This document shows positions 9,272 to 18,084 of a stretch of DNA of 64,000 bases, piece by piece (positions within the stretch are counted from its first letter, which is position 1; the number at the start of each line of letters is the position of its first letter). The stretch comes from Paracoccus sp. MBLB3053 (GTDB taxonomy: Bacteria; Pseudomonadota; Alphaproteobacteria; Rhodobacterales; Rhodobacteraceae): contig NZ_JAVQLW010000001.1 of NCBI RefSeq assembly GCF_031822435.1, positions 2,179,501-2,243,500 of the forward strand, given 5' to 3'. Under the pieces are notes generated by a model that saw only the letters and a list, made by a program, of their open reading frames with translations, was not told the origin of the DNA and did not search any database. The position numbers and the translations under genes are program-made.

Positions 9272-10786
9272 TCAATCCGGGTTTCCGAAGGCGATCCTGT
9301 AGGACAGAGCCTCGGCGAGGTGTGGCTTTCGGATATCCGGCGCGGAATCGAGATCGGCGATGGTCCTCGCCGTTCTCAGGACGCGGTGATACCCGCGCGG
9401 CGACAGGCCCAGCCGTTCCGATGCCAGCGCAAGCAACGTGCGACATTCAGCGTCAAGCGGCGCAATCTCATCCAGCAGCCGGCCCGTCGCATCCGCGTTC
9501 ACCCGCACCTCGGGATGATCGCGAAAGCGGGCCGCCTGGACATGCCGCGCGACTGCGACGCGGGCCGCAACGGTGGCAGAGTCCTCGCCCGTCGGCGGAA
9601 GGTTCATTTCCTCGATGGTGATCTGGGGCACTTCAAGGCGCAGGTCGAAGCGGTCCATCATCGGCCCCGAAACGCGGGCCATGTAATCGGCCCCACAGAC
9701 CGGCACGCGGGAACAGGCCCGAGCCTGGTCTGCCAGATAGCCGCAGCGACAGGGATTGGCGGCCGCGACCAGCAGGAAGCGTGCCGGGTAGCGGACATGC
9801 GCATTGGCGCGCGAGACGTGAATTTCCCCGGTTTCGATCGGCTCACGCAGTGCATCGATGACCCGGCGGTCGAATTCCGGCAATTCATCCATGAAGAGGA
9901 CGCCGTTATGGGACAGGCTGATCTGCCCGGGGCCGGCATGACGTCCTCCGCCGACGATCGCCGCGGTCGATGCGGTGTGGTGGGGCTGGCAGAATGGGGC
10001 TGCCCTCGAAATGCCTCCTTCCTTCATCAGGCCGGCAACCGATTGGATGACAGAGGTCTCAAGCGCCTCTTGTGCGGTCAAAGGCGGCAGGATGCCTGGA
10101 ATTCGGCGCGCGAGCATCGTCTTGGTGGCGCCGGGCGGGCCGACCATCAGCAGGTGGTGTCGTCCCGCGGCGGCGATCTCGATCGCACGACGAGCACGTT
10201 CCTGCCCCTTGACCTCGATGAGATCCGGCAGGTTGCCGCTGGCAAGAGCCTCTCCGGCCGAGGCCGGGGTCAGGGGCGCGCGATCGGTCAGGTGGTCGAT
10301 GGCTTCGCGCAGCGTCCGGGGCGCAAAGACCGCAACCGATCCGACCCAGGCCGCTTCGGAGCCGCAGGGGCGGGGAACGATCAGCGCGCGGTCATCCTCG
10401 GCCGCCGCCATGGCTGCGGGAAGGGCTCCGTTGACGGCGGAAAGCCGTCCATCCAGGGCGAGCTCACCAAGCGCGACGACCCGCTCCAGGGCCTCGTGCG
10501 GCACGAGTTCCAATGCTGCCAGCACGGCCAGCGCAATCGGCAGGTCGAAATGCGACCCTTCCTTGGGCAGATCGGCGGGCGACATGTTGATGGTGATGCG
10601 ACGCGCAGGCAGGGCGATGGAAAGTGCCGCAAAAGCTGCGCGGACGCGTTCCCGCGCTTCGCTGACCGACTTGTCAGGAAGGCCCACGATCCCGAATGCC
10701 GGCAGTCCGGGCGAGACCGAACACTGCACTTCGACCAGCCGCGCCTCGACCCCTTCGAAGGCGACCGTATAGGCGATTGCAACCAT
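9272..10786 (-). CDS. comM: ComM/YifB family AAA+ ATPase
   Basis: A 504-aa Mg-chelatase-like AAA+ protein with an N-terminal Lon-protease-like domain. ComM is a hexameric helicase that drives branch migration during natural transformation. Seen: NMSPADLPKEGSHFDLPIAL in the N-terminal domain, Walker B in GVLFMDELPEF, VAAANPCRCGY, and the C-terminal LSPRGYHRVLRTARTIADL. The Walker A loop reads GPPGATKTM, where the family has GPPGxGKS/T: the glycine before the catalytic lysine is Thr. Nearby PFCQPHHTAS also departs from the usual PFRxPHHTAS. The gene is full length, so it may work with altered ATP binding or be under relaxed selection. Confidence 0.9.
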   Translation of the reverse strand: MVAIAYTVAFEGVEARLVEVQCSVSPGLPAFGIVGLPDKSVSEARERVRAAFAALSIALPARRITINMSPADLPKEGSHFDLPIALAVLAALELVPHEALERVVALGELALDGRLSAVNGALPAAMAAAEDDRALIVPRPCGSEAAWVGSVAVFAPRTLREAIDHLTDRAPLTPASAGEALASGNLPDLIEVKGQERARRAIEIAAAGRHHLLMVGPPGATKTMLARRIPGILPPLTAQEALETSVIQSVAGLMKEGGISRAAPFCQPHHTASTAAIVGGGRHAGPGQISLSHNGVLFMDELPEFDRRVIDALREPIETGEIHVSRANAHVRYPARFLLVAAANPCRCGYLADQARACSRVPVCGADYMARVSGPMMDRFDLRLEVPQITIEEMNLPPTGEDSATVAARVAVARHVQAARFRDHPEVRVNADATGRLLDEIAPLDAECRTLLALASERLGLSPRGYHRVLRTARTIADLDSAPDIRKPHLAEALSYRIAFGNPD

Positions 10787-10924
10787 TCCCGCACTCCCGA
10801 ACCCCGCACCTGCCCGAAGGGTTAACGGGGGCAGGCTTAAGGAAGAGTTAACGCCCTGATTCCTTGCCCGCGGGAGCTAATCACCCTATGTGCTGTGCCG
10901 AGACTTATGTCGAAGGGAGCCAGC

Positions 10925-12202
10925 ATGCTGGGTAGCCGCGTTCTGCTGATCGTCGGAGGGGGAATAGCCGCCTTCAAGATGCCCGAGCTGATCCGGATGA
11001 TGCGCCGCGAGGGGATCGCTGTCGTCCCGGTCCTGACTTCGGCCGGGGCCGAATTCGTGACGCCCCTGACGCTGTCGGCCTTGGCCGAAAGCGCGTGTCA
11101 TACCGAGCTTTTCGACCTGACCCGTGAATCCGAGATGGGGCATATCCAGCTTTCGCGCAGCGCCGATCTTGTGGTGGTTGCCCCGGCCACCGCCGACCTC
11201 ATGGCGAAGATGGCATCCGGGCTTGCGAACGATCTGGCCTCGACCCTGCTGCTGGCAACCGACAAGCCCGTCCTGATCGCGCCTGCCATGAACGTTCGAA
11301 TGTGGGAACATCCCGCCACGGCGCGCAATCGGGCCGTGCTGGAGCGGGACGGGATTTCCTTCATCGGCCCGGATGAAGGCGAGATGGCTTGCGGCGAATA
11401 TGGAGCCGGTCGGATGGCCGAACCCGAAGCGATACTTGATGCGATCCGCATCATGCTGGGCGCTTCGCGTCCCCTGCAGCTTGCCTCGGAATGGATAAAG
11501 AACGCGCCGGTCGATCATCGGCTTTCCGGCAAGCATGTGATCGTCACGTCCGGACCGACCCACGAACCTATCGACCCGGTGCGCTATATCGCCAACCGGT
11601 CGAGCGGCGCGCAGGGAACGGCAATTGCGGCCGCCTTGCGAGATCTGGGGGCAAGGGTGAGTTTCGTGACCGGTCCAGCCGAGGTTCCGCCACCCCATGG
11701 CGTCGATGTCATAAGGGTTCAGACCGCCGAGGAAATGCGACGGGCGGTAGAGGCCGCACTGCCCGCCGATGCGGCCGTGATGGCGGCGGCGGTCGCCGAC
11801 TGGCGCGTGTCGAATGCGAATGGCAGCAAGATCAAGAAGGACGGTTCGGGCCGTCCTCCGGTACTGGAATTCACCGAAAATCCCGACATTCTTGCCTGGA
11901 TCGGTGCGTTGGAGGCCGGGCGACCCGAACTGGTCGTTGGTTTCGCGGCCGAGACTGATGATGTTATCCTCCATGCCAGCTCGAAGCGCATGCGCAAGCG
12001 GGCGGACTGGATCGTCGCCAATGATGTGCGCCCCGAAACGGGGATCATGGGCGGCGCCGAGAATGCCGTGACACTGATTACGCATGAAGGGGCCGAGGAA
12101 TGGCCCCGAATGGCCAAATCGGATGTGGCCATAAGGCTGGCAGAACGCATTGCCGACAGCCTTACCGGATCGGTCCTGTTCGGAGCAGAGGTGGATGCAT
12201 GA
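10925..12202 (+). CDS. coaBC: Bifunctional phosphopantothenoylcysteine decarboxylase / phosphopantothenate-cysteine ligase
   Basis: A 425-aa two-domain enzyme making 4'-phosphopantetheine for coenzyme A. The N-terminal flavin-dependent CoaC half carries MGHIQLSRSADL (active-site His), PAMNVRMWEHPA and the flexible-loop Cys in MACGEYGAGRM. The C-terminal CoaB half carries SGPTHEPIDPVRYIANRSSG and ANGSKIKKDG (active-site Lys). The ATG at 10925 follows AAGGGAG; in-frame ATG 10907 and GTG 10895 are alternatives. The stop overlaps the next gene's ATG (ATGA), tying CoA synthesis to the Fe-S cluster operon. Confidence 0.95.
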   Translation: MLGSRVLLIVGGGIAAFKMPELIRMMRREGIAVVPVLTSAGAEFVTPLTLSALAESACHTELFDLTRESEMGHIQLSRSADLVVVAPATADLMAKMASGLANDLASTLLLATDKPVLIAPAMNVRMWEHPATARNRAVLERDGISFIGPDEGEMACGEYGAGRMAEPEAILDAIRIMLGASRPLQLASEWIKNAPVDHRLSGKHVIVTSGPTHEPIDPVRYIANRSSGAQGTAIAAALRDLGARVSFVTGPAEVPPPHGVDVIRVQTAEEMRRAVEAALPADAAVMAAAVADWRVSNANGSKIKKDGSGRPPVLEFTENPDILAWIGALEAGRPELVVGFAAETDDVILHASSKRMRKRADWIVANDVRPETGIMGGAENAVTLITHEGAEEWPRMAKSDVAIRLAERIADSLTGSVLFGAEVDA

Positions 12203-13269
12203 CCCAAAGGGTATATCTGGATTGGAACGCGACCGCGCCCCTACGGCCTGAGGCCCGTGCCGCGATGATCGAAGCGGCCGAGATCACCGGCAATCCCTCG
12301 TCTGTCCATGCCGAGGGACGGGCCGCGAAATCTGCGCTTGAGCGCGCCCGCGAGGATGTCGCCTCGGCATTGGGCGCTGAAGGCGCGGACGTGATCTTCA
12401 CCTCGGGCACGACCGAGGCTGCCGCGCTGATCCTTGAAGGTCGCAATCTGCTTTCGGCACCGGTGGAACATGCTGCTGTTCTGTCATGGTGCAGGCCGGA
12501 ACTGAGGGTGGAGCGCTCGGGGAAGGTGATCGTTGACGATCCAGCGGCATCGACCCTGCAGCTTGCCAATCCCGAGACGGGCGTGATCCAGAGCCTGCCC
12601 GAAGGGCTGGCGGTCAGCGATCTGACGCAGGCATTCGGCAAGATCCCGTTCGCCTTCAACTGGCTCGGAATCGAAGCCGGCCTCGTCAGTGCACATAAGC
12701 TGGGCGGGCCGCGGGGCATCGGTGCCTTGATCGTCAAGCGGGGAACGGAAATCGAGGCGCGATTGAAGGGTGGCGGGCAGGAACAGGGCAGACGCGCCGG
12801 AACGGAAAACCTGATTGGTATTTTGGGTTTTGCCGCGGCGGCAAAGGCGGCGCAGAATGATCTGGATCAAGGTGTCGGAGAAAAAGTCTCGGAAATACGC
12901 GATTCGCTCCTGAGGACTCTGGAATCCGGGGCAGAAATGGTTACATTCCCGGGACGCGAATCCCACCGCCTGCCGAATACCTTGTCGATCCTGACGCCAG
13001 GTTGGCGCGGAGAGACACAGGTGATGCAGATGGACCTGGCGGGTTTTGCCGTATCGGCTGGCTCGGCCTGCTCCTCGGGGAAGGTGCGGCCCAGCAATGT
13101 GCTGACGGCCATGGGAATCGCGACGGAATGGGCGGGCGATGCAATCCGCGTCTCGATCGGTCCGACGACGGACCATCGGGACATTATGCGTTTTGCGGAT
13201 GCCTGGCTGGCGGCATATGAGCGCTGGCGACAAAGGAATGAATCGCGGGCAACCGCAGGAAGGGTTTGA
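12199..13269 (+). CDS. Cysteine desulfurase, NifS/IscS type (group I)
   Basis: A 356-aa PLP enzyme (class V aminotransferase fold) that takes sulfur from cysteine as a persulfide for Fe-S assembly. [13 protein letters not shown], the PLP lysine in [26 protein letters not shown] and the catalytic cysteine in [15 protein letters not shown] identify the family. It begins inside the coaBC stop (ATGA) and ends one base before sufB. In related Rhodobacteraceae the equivalent gene follows the regulator iscR; no iscR lies here. The operon also encodes SufS, so two different desulfurases flank SufBCD. Confidence 0.92.
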   Translation: MTQRVYLDWNATAPLRPEARAAMIEAAEITGNPSSVHAEGRAAKSALERAREDVASALGAEGADVIFTSGTTEAAALILEGRNLLSAPVEHAAVLSWCRPELRVERSGKVIVDDPAASTLQLANPETGVIQSLPEGLAVSDLTQAFGKIPFAFNWLGIEAGLVSAHKLGGPRGIGALIVKRGTEIEARLKGGGQEQGRRAGTENLIGILGFAAAAKAAQNDLDQGVGEKVSEIRDSLLRTLESGAEMVTFPGRESHRLPNTLSILTPGWRGETQVMQMDLAGFAVSAGSACSSGKVRPSNVLTAMGIATEWAGDAIRVSIGPTTDHRDIMRFADAWLAAYERWRQRNESRATAGRV

Positions 13270-13270
13270 G

Positions 13271-14797
13271 ATGGCTGAACAGATCAGCGACGAAATCGGG
13301 GTGCGCGAAGGCGTAGACCGCGAAACCGTCGAGACCGTCCAGAACATGGGGTCCTACAAATACGGCTGGGACACCGAGATCGAGATGGAATATGCGCCGA
13401 AGGGCGTGAACGAGGATATCGTCCGTCTTATCTCGAAAAAGAACGATGAACCGGAATGGATGACCGAGTGGCGCCTCCAGGCGTTCCGCCGCTGGCAGAC
13501 CATGACGGAACCCAAATGGGCGATGCTGAACTATCCTGAGATCGATTATCAGGAGCAATATTACTACGCGCGCCCGAAAAGCATGGAAGTGAAGCCGAAA
13601 TCGCTGGACGAGGTCGATCCCAAGCTGCTTGCGACCTATGAAAAGCTGGGCATTCCGCTGAAGGAACAGATGATCCTTGCCGGCGTCGAGGGTGCGGGCG
13701 AAACTCCGGCCGAGGCCCGCAAGGTCGCGGTCGACGCGGTTTTCGACTCGGTTTCCGTGGGCACCACCTTCAAGGATGAGCTGGCCAAGGCCGGCGTCAT
13801 CTTCTGCTCGATCTCGGAAGCCATCCGCGAGCATCCCGAGCTGGTGAAGAAATATCTCGGTTCGGTCGTGCCGCAATCGGACAACTTCTTCGCGACGTTG
13901 AACTCGGCGGTCTTCTCGGACGGGTCCTTTGTCTACATCCCGCCGGGCACCCGCTGCCCGATGGAGCTGTCGACCTATTTCCGCATCAATGCGGAGAACA
14001 CCGGCCAGTTCGAGCGCACGCTGATCATCGCCGACAAGGGTAGCTATGTCAGCTACCTCGAAGGCTGCACCGCGCCCAAGCGCGACACCGCACAGCTGCA
14101 CGCCGCCGTGGTCGAGATCGTCATCCTTGAAGATGCCGAAGTGAAATACTCGACCGTCCAGAACTGGTTTCCCGGCGACGAGGAAGGCAAGGGCGGCATC
14201 TACAACTTCGTCACCAAGCGCGCGGATTGCCGCGAGGCGCGGGCGAAGGTCATGTGGACGCAGGTCGAAACCGGCTCGGCAATCACCTGGAAATACCCGT
14301 CCTGCATCCTGCGCGGCGAGGAAAGCCAAGGCGAGTTCTACTCGATCGCAATTGCCAACAACATGCAGCAGGCGGATACCGGCACCAAGATGATCCATCT
14401 TGGCAAGAACACCCGCTCGCGCATTGTTTCCAAAGGGATTTCCGCTGGCAAGGCGCAGAATACCTATCGCGGCCTCGTGACGATGCACCCCAAGGCCACG
14501 AACAGCCGCAACTACACGCAATGCGACAGCCTGCTGATCGGCGATCAGTGCGGCGCCCATACCGTGCCCTATATCGAGGTGAAGAACACCTCGTCCCGCG
14601 TCGAGCACGAGGCCACCACCTCGAAGGTCGATGACGACCAGCTCTTCTATTGCCGCGCCCGCGGCATGGACGAGGAAGAGGCCGTCGCCCTCGTCGTCAA
14701 CGGCTTCTGCCGCGAGGTCCTTCAGGCGCTTCCGATGGAATTCGCCATGGAAGCGCAATCGCTGGTCGCGATCTCGTTGGAAGGCTCGGTGGGATAA
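13271..14797 (+). CDS. sufB: Fe-S cluster scaffold protein SufB
   Basis: A 508-aa core of the SufBC2D complex on which Fe-S clusters are built. Conserved blocks include [37 protein letters not shown] and [20 protein letters not shown], the last with the conserved Cys and His/Glu residues. The ATG at 13271 is preceded by AGGAAGGG and starts one base after the desulfurase stop; an ATG farther upstream lies inside the desulfurase gene. Related genomes often have a small hypothetical gene after sufB; here only a 119-base gap with no convincing reading frame is seen. Confidence 0.97.
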   Translation: MAEQISDEIGVREGVDRETVETVQNMGSYKYGWDTEIEMEYAPKGVNEDIVRLISKKNDEPEWMTEWRLQAFRRWQTMTEPKWAMLNYPEIDYQEQYYYARPKSMEVKPKSLDEVDPKLLATYEKLGIPLKEQMILAGVEGAGETPAEARKVAVDAVFDSVSVGTTFKDELAKAGVIFCSISEAIREHPELVKKYLGSVVPQSDNFFATLNSAVFSDGSFVYIPPGTRCPMELSTYFRINAENTGQFERTLIIADKGSYVSYLEGCTAPKRDTAQLHAAVVEIVILEDAEVKYSTVQNWFPGDEEGKGGIYNFVTKRADCREARAKVMWTQVETGSAITWKYPSCILRGEESQGEFYSIAIANNMQQADTGTKMIHLGKNTRSRIVSKGISAGKAQNTYRGLVTMHPKATNSRNYTQCDSLLIGDQCGAHTVPYIEVKNTSSRVEHEATTSKVDDDQLFYCRARGMDEEEAVALVVNGFCREVLQALPMEFAMEAQSLVAISLEGSVG

Positions 14798-14916
14798 TCC
14801 CTGTCGCGTCCCCAGCGGGCGCGGCACAAGCTTCGCAGGACGGCAGAGCCGCCCTGAAATCCATTCAGATGGTGTCGGGGCCCGGCACCGCCACACCATC
14901 GACTGAGGTAAGAATA

Positions 14917-15672
14917 ATGCTGAACATCAAGAACCTGCACGTCAAACTCGAAGACGAGGACAAGCAGATCCTCAAGGGCGTCGACCTGACCGTTCCGGCG
15001 GGCGAGGTCCATGCCATCATGGGTCCGAACGGCTCGGGCAAATCGACGCTCTCCTATGTCCTCTCGGGCCGCGACGGCTATGAAGTGACCGAGGGCGAGG
15101 CCTCGCTGGACGAGCATGACCTGCTGGACATGGAGCCGGAAGAGCGCGCCGCGGTCGGCCTGTTCCTGGCCTTCCAGTATCCGGTCGAGATCCCCGGCGT
15201 CGGTAACCTGACCTTCCTGCGCACCGCCGTGAACGCGCAGCGCAAGGCGCGTGGCGAGGAAGAGCTGTCCTCGGGCGAGTTCCTGAAAGTCGTGCGCGAA
15301 AAGGCCAAGACGCTGCAGATCGACGCCGAGATGCTGAAGCGTCCGGTCAATGTTGGCTTCTCGGGCGGCGAAAAGAAGCGCAACGAGATCCTGCAGATGG
15401 CGATGCTGGAGCCCAAGATGTGCATCCTCGACGAAACCGACTCGGGTCTCGACGTCGACGCAATGCGTCTGGTGGCCGAGGGCGTGAACGCGCTCCGTTC
15501 GCCCGAACGCAGCTTCCTTGTCATCACCCACTACCAGCGCCTGCTGGACCACATCAAACCGGATGTCGTGCACATCATGTCGAACGGCCGCATCATCAAG
15601 ACCGGTGGCCCGGAACTGGCGCTTGAAGTCGAGAAGAACGGCTATGGCGACCTTCTGGCGGAGGTTGGCTGA
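14917..15672 (+). CDS. sufC: Fe-S assembly ATPase SufC
   Basis: A 251-aa soluble ABC-type ATPase that drives conformational change in SufBC2D. Walker A is MGPNGSGKST, the signature motif is NVGFSGGEKKRNEI (SGGEKKR is typical of SufC), Walker B and the following loop are CILDETDSGLDVD, and the switch His is in LVITHYQR. The ATG at 14917 has GAGGTAAG upstream. Its stop overlaps the sufD start by one base (TGATG). Confidence 0.97.
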   Translation: MLNIKNLHVKLEDEDKQILKGVDLTVPAGEVHAIMGPNGSGKSTLSYVLSGRDGYEVTEGEASLDEHDLLDMEPEERAAVGLFLAFQYPVEIPGVGNLTFLRTAVNAQRKARGEEELSSGEFLKVVREKAKTLQIDAEMLKRPVNVGFSGGEKKRNEILQMAMLEPKMCILDETDSGLDVDAMRLVAEGVNALRSPERSFLVITHYQRLLDHIKPDVVHIMSNGRIIKTGGPELALEVEKNGYGDLLAEVG

Positions 15673-17003
15673 TGGCGGATACGGCTGTTCTTGCCAGCAA
15701 GGCGCCGATGGCCGAGGGCAAGGCCCGGGCCGGCGACGTTCTGGCCGCGCGCCTCGCCGCGCTTGACCTTCCCAAGGGCGGCTTCAGTGCCGGAGCCCGC
15801 GCCGATGCCTCGGCCCGTCTCGATGCGATGGGTCTGCCGGGCAAGCGCGACGAATACTGGCGCTATACCGATCCGACGGCCTTCAACGCCGCCGTGGCAG
15901 AGCCACTGGCCTTCACTTCGCGCGCATCGACGCTGTTCGACGATATCGAGCAGTTGAAGCTGGTCTTTGTCGATGGCCGTTTCGACGCGGCTGCTTCGGA
16001 CGCGCTGGAAGGCGAGGGGCTTGAAATCTCGACTTTGGCCGCTGCCGATGCTGCGGGCGATCATTGGGCCGCCGAGCTTTACGGCAAGCTGGAAACGGCG
16101 GGTCAGATCCCGGTCAAGCGTCCCTTCGCCGTGTTGAACACGCTGGCCGCGACCGATGGCGTGCTGATCCGCGTCACCGGCAAGGTCTCGCGTCCGGTCC
16201 ACATCCTTTACCGCCGCGAGGCGCAGGATGCCGATGTCACGCTCCATCACGTCGTGAAGATGGAAGAGGGCGCCGAGCTGACGCTGCTGGAGACCGGTGG
16301 CATCGGCGCGCGCTCGAACGTGGTGATCGAGGTCGACGTGGCCAAGGAAGCGCGCTTCCACCATATCGCCAGCAAGCGTGCGGATGATGCCAAGGTCGGC
16401 ATCGGGCATGTTTTCGCTCGCGTGGGCGAAGCTGCTCTGTTCAAATCCTTCACGCTTTCGGTGAACGGCAGCATGATGCGCAATGAAGGCGTGATCGACA
16501 TCGTCGGTGACGACGCCGTTGCCCATATCGCCGCCGCCGTTCTGGGCGACGGCACCGAAGGCCGCTTCCACCATGACGACACCGTCTTCATCACCCATGC
16601 CGCCGAGCGTTGCGAAAGCCGCCAGGTGTTCAAGAAGGTGCTCAAGAACGGCGCGGATGGCATCTTCCAGGGCAAGATCCTGGTCAAGCCCGGCGCGCAG
16701 AAGACCGACGGTTACCAGATCAGCCAAGGGCTTCTGCTGGACGAGGGCAGCCAGTTCCTCGCCAAGCCGGAACTCGAAATCTATGCCGATGACGTGAAGT
16801 GCTCGCATGGTTCGACCACCGGCGCGCTTGACGAAACCGCGATGTTCTACCTGCGCTCGCGTGGCGTGCCGAAGGAACAGGCGGTGGTCCTGCTGGTCCT
16901 GTCCTTCCTCGCCGATGCGTTGGAAGAGATCGAGGATGACCGTCTGCGCGACGACATCCTGACCCGCCTCGACGAGTGGCTGACCAGCCGCGCCGCGTCC
17001 TGA
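15672..17003 (+). CDS. sufD: Fe-S assembly protein SufD
   Basis: A 443-aa partner of SufB in SufBC2D, with a right-handed beta-helix. The C-terminal half is the conserved UPF0051 region: CESRQVFKKVLKNGADGIFQ, GKILVKPGAQKTDGYQ, and the conserved His in KCSHGSTTGALDETAMFYL. The N-terminus has the family's KRDEYWRYTDP. It is fully coupled to sufC and followed eight bases later by a small membrane-protein gene in the same operon. Confidence 0.96.
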   Translation: MADTAVLASKAPMAEGKARAGDVLAARLAALDLPKGGFSAGARADASARLDAMGLPGKRDEYWRYTDPTAFNAAVAEPLAFTSRASTLFDDIEQLKLVFVDGRFDAAASDALEGEGLEISTLAAADAAGDHWAAELYGKLETAGQIPVKRPFAVLNTLAATDGVLIRVTGKVSRPVHILYRREAQDADVTLHHVVKMEEGAELTLLETGGIGARSNVVIEVDVAKEARFHHIASKRADDAKVGIGHVFARVGEAALFKSFTLSVNGSMMRNEGVIDIVGDDAVAHIAAAVLGDGTEGRFHHDDTVFITHAAERCESRQVFKKVLKNGADGIFQGKILVKPGAQKTDGYQISQGLLLDEGSQFLAKPELEIYADDVKCSHGSTTGALDETAMFYLRSRGVPKEQAVVLLVLSFLADALEEIEDDRLRDDILTRLDEWLTSRAAS

Positions 17004-17011
17004 GACCGAAG

Positions 17012-17500
17012 ATGACCCGCGTCGGAATTGTCCCGCGGATCATCGAAAGCTGGTGGGCACCGCGCAGGGTCGTGAATTCCCTGCGCGGTCTGCCCGACCG
17101 GGCGCTGATCGCGATCCTGATGTCGGCAATGCTGGTGTTTCTGATCGCGCAGGCGCCCCAACATGCCCGCGACGCCTACCTTGACCCCTCGGTGCCACTT
17201 CAGGCGAGGATGGGCGGGGCGATGCTCGCGGTGATGTTCATGATGCCGCTGCTGGCCTATGGGTTGGCGGCGTTGGTATCTTTGATCTCGCATATTGGTC
17301 CACGCCCTGTTGACGGGCATGCGTCGCGGCTCGCCCTGTTCTGGGCCTTGCTTGCCGTGTCGCCCGCGATGCTTCTCGCAGGGCTGGTTGCGGGGTTGAT
17401 CGGGCCTGGTCCTGCGCTGAGTCTTACAAGGGCGGTGGCAGGGGTCGGTTTTCTCGTGATATGGGGCGCCGGACTGAGCGCAATGACGAGGACGGAATGA
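17012..17500 (+). CDS. Small multi-pass membrane protein in suf operon (YIP1-like)
   Basis: A 162-aa protein with about four hydrophobic helices, including AILMSAMLVFLIAQA, AMLAVMFMMPLLAYGLAALV and the run starting LFWALLAVSPAMLLAGLVAG. The N-terminal SWWAPRRVV resembles the beginning of YIP1-domain proteins, and the next gene is a clearer YIP1-like protein. The ATG at 17012 is eight bases after sufD; the end overlaps the next start (ATGA). Function unknown. Its fixed place between sufD and sufS suggests a membrane role linked to the Suf system, but nothing in the sequence proves that. Confidence 0.7.
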   Translation: MTRVGIVPRIIESWWAPRRVVNSLRGLPDRALIAILMSAMLVFLIAQAPQHARDAYLDPSVPLQARMGGAMLAVMFMMPLLAYGLAALVSLISHIGPRPVDGHASRLALFWALLAVSPAMLLAGLVAGLIGPGPALSLTRAVAGVGFLVIWGAGLSAMTRTE

Positions 17501-18084
17501 AAATCGGTGATCTTGGCGAACTGGTGGTCCTGACGCTCAGGAACCCGGATCGCGCGGTGCGCCTTCTGCGCGAGTTCGGTCTGAGCACGTCGGAACGGTG
17601 GATGACCGTGGTTCTTGCGGCGAGCCTTTCAAGCCTGCTGGCGGGCATTGCGCGGCAGATGTTCCCACCGGCCACGAATGACGCCCTTTCGGCGATCCTG
17701 GCCGATCCGATGACCCTTGCGGCGCTGCAATTCGGCGCCATGGTGCTGTCGGCGGCAGCTGTCACGGTGATCGGCCGGGCCTTTGGCGGGCAGGGCAATT
17801 TTGCGGATGCGCTGGTCCTGGTCGCCTGGGTGGAACTGATCCTGGTCGGATTGCAGGCCGTTCAGCTTGTGCTGATGGTGCTTGTTCCGCCGTCGGCAAT
17901 GATTATGTCACTGGTAGCCTTCGCGCTTTCGATCTACCTGACCATCTCGCTGACCAAGGCGCTGCACGGCTTCACGAGCACGCCCAAGGTCGCCCTGGGC
18001 TTCATCGGTGGCGTCTTTCTGGTGGCGACTGTTCTCTCGATCCTTGCCGCCGCATTGGGAATTCTACCGGAGGTCTCGCCATGA
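17497..18084 (+). CDS. YIP1 family membrane protein
   Basis: A 195-aa membrane protein with about five hydrophobic segments. The N-terminus MKIGDLGELVVLTLRNPDRA and the spacing of helices fit the bacterial YIP1-like domain. ATGA overlaps at both ends (with the preceding membrane gene and with sufS) show it belongs to the operon. No catalytic motif is visible and no role can be assigned. Membrane genes at this place are also known from related Rhodobacteraceae suf operons. Confidence 0.72.
   Translation: MKIGDLGELVVLTLRNPDRAVRLLREFGLSTSERWMTVVLAASLSSLLAGIARQMFPPATNDALSAILADPMTLAALQFGAMVLSAAAVTVIGRAFGGQGNFADALVLVAWVELILVGLQAVQLVLMVLVPPSAMIMSLVAFALSIYLTISLTKALHGFTSTPKVALGFIGGVFLVATVLSILAAALGILPEVSP

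Noticed and set aside
10809..10835. Hairpin CCTGCCC/GGGCAGG between comM and coaBC
   Set aside because: It lies between divergent starts with no T run, so it is not a terminator; no known leader structure fits.
14798..14916. Possible small gene between sufB and sufC, as reported in relatives
   Set aside because: Only 119 bases, no start with a ribosome site leading to a sensible frame; a hairpin-like GGCAGAGCC element is imperfect.
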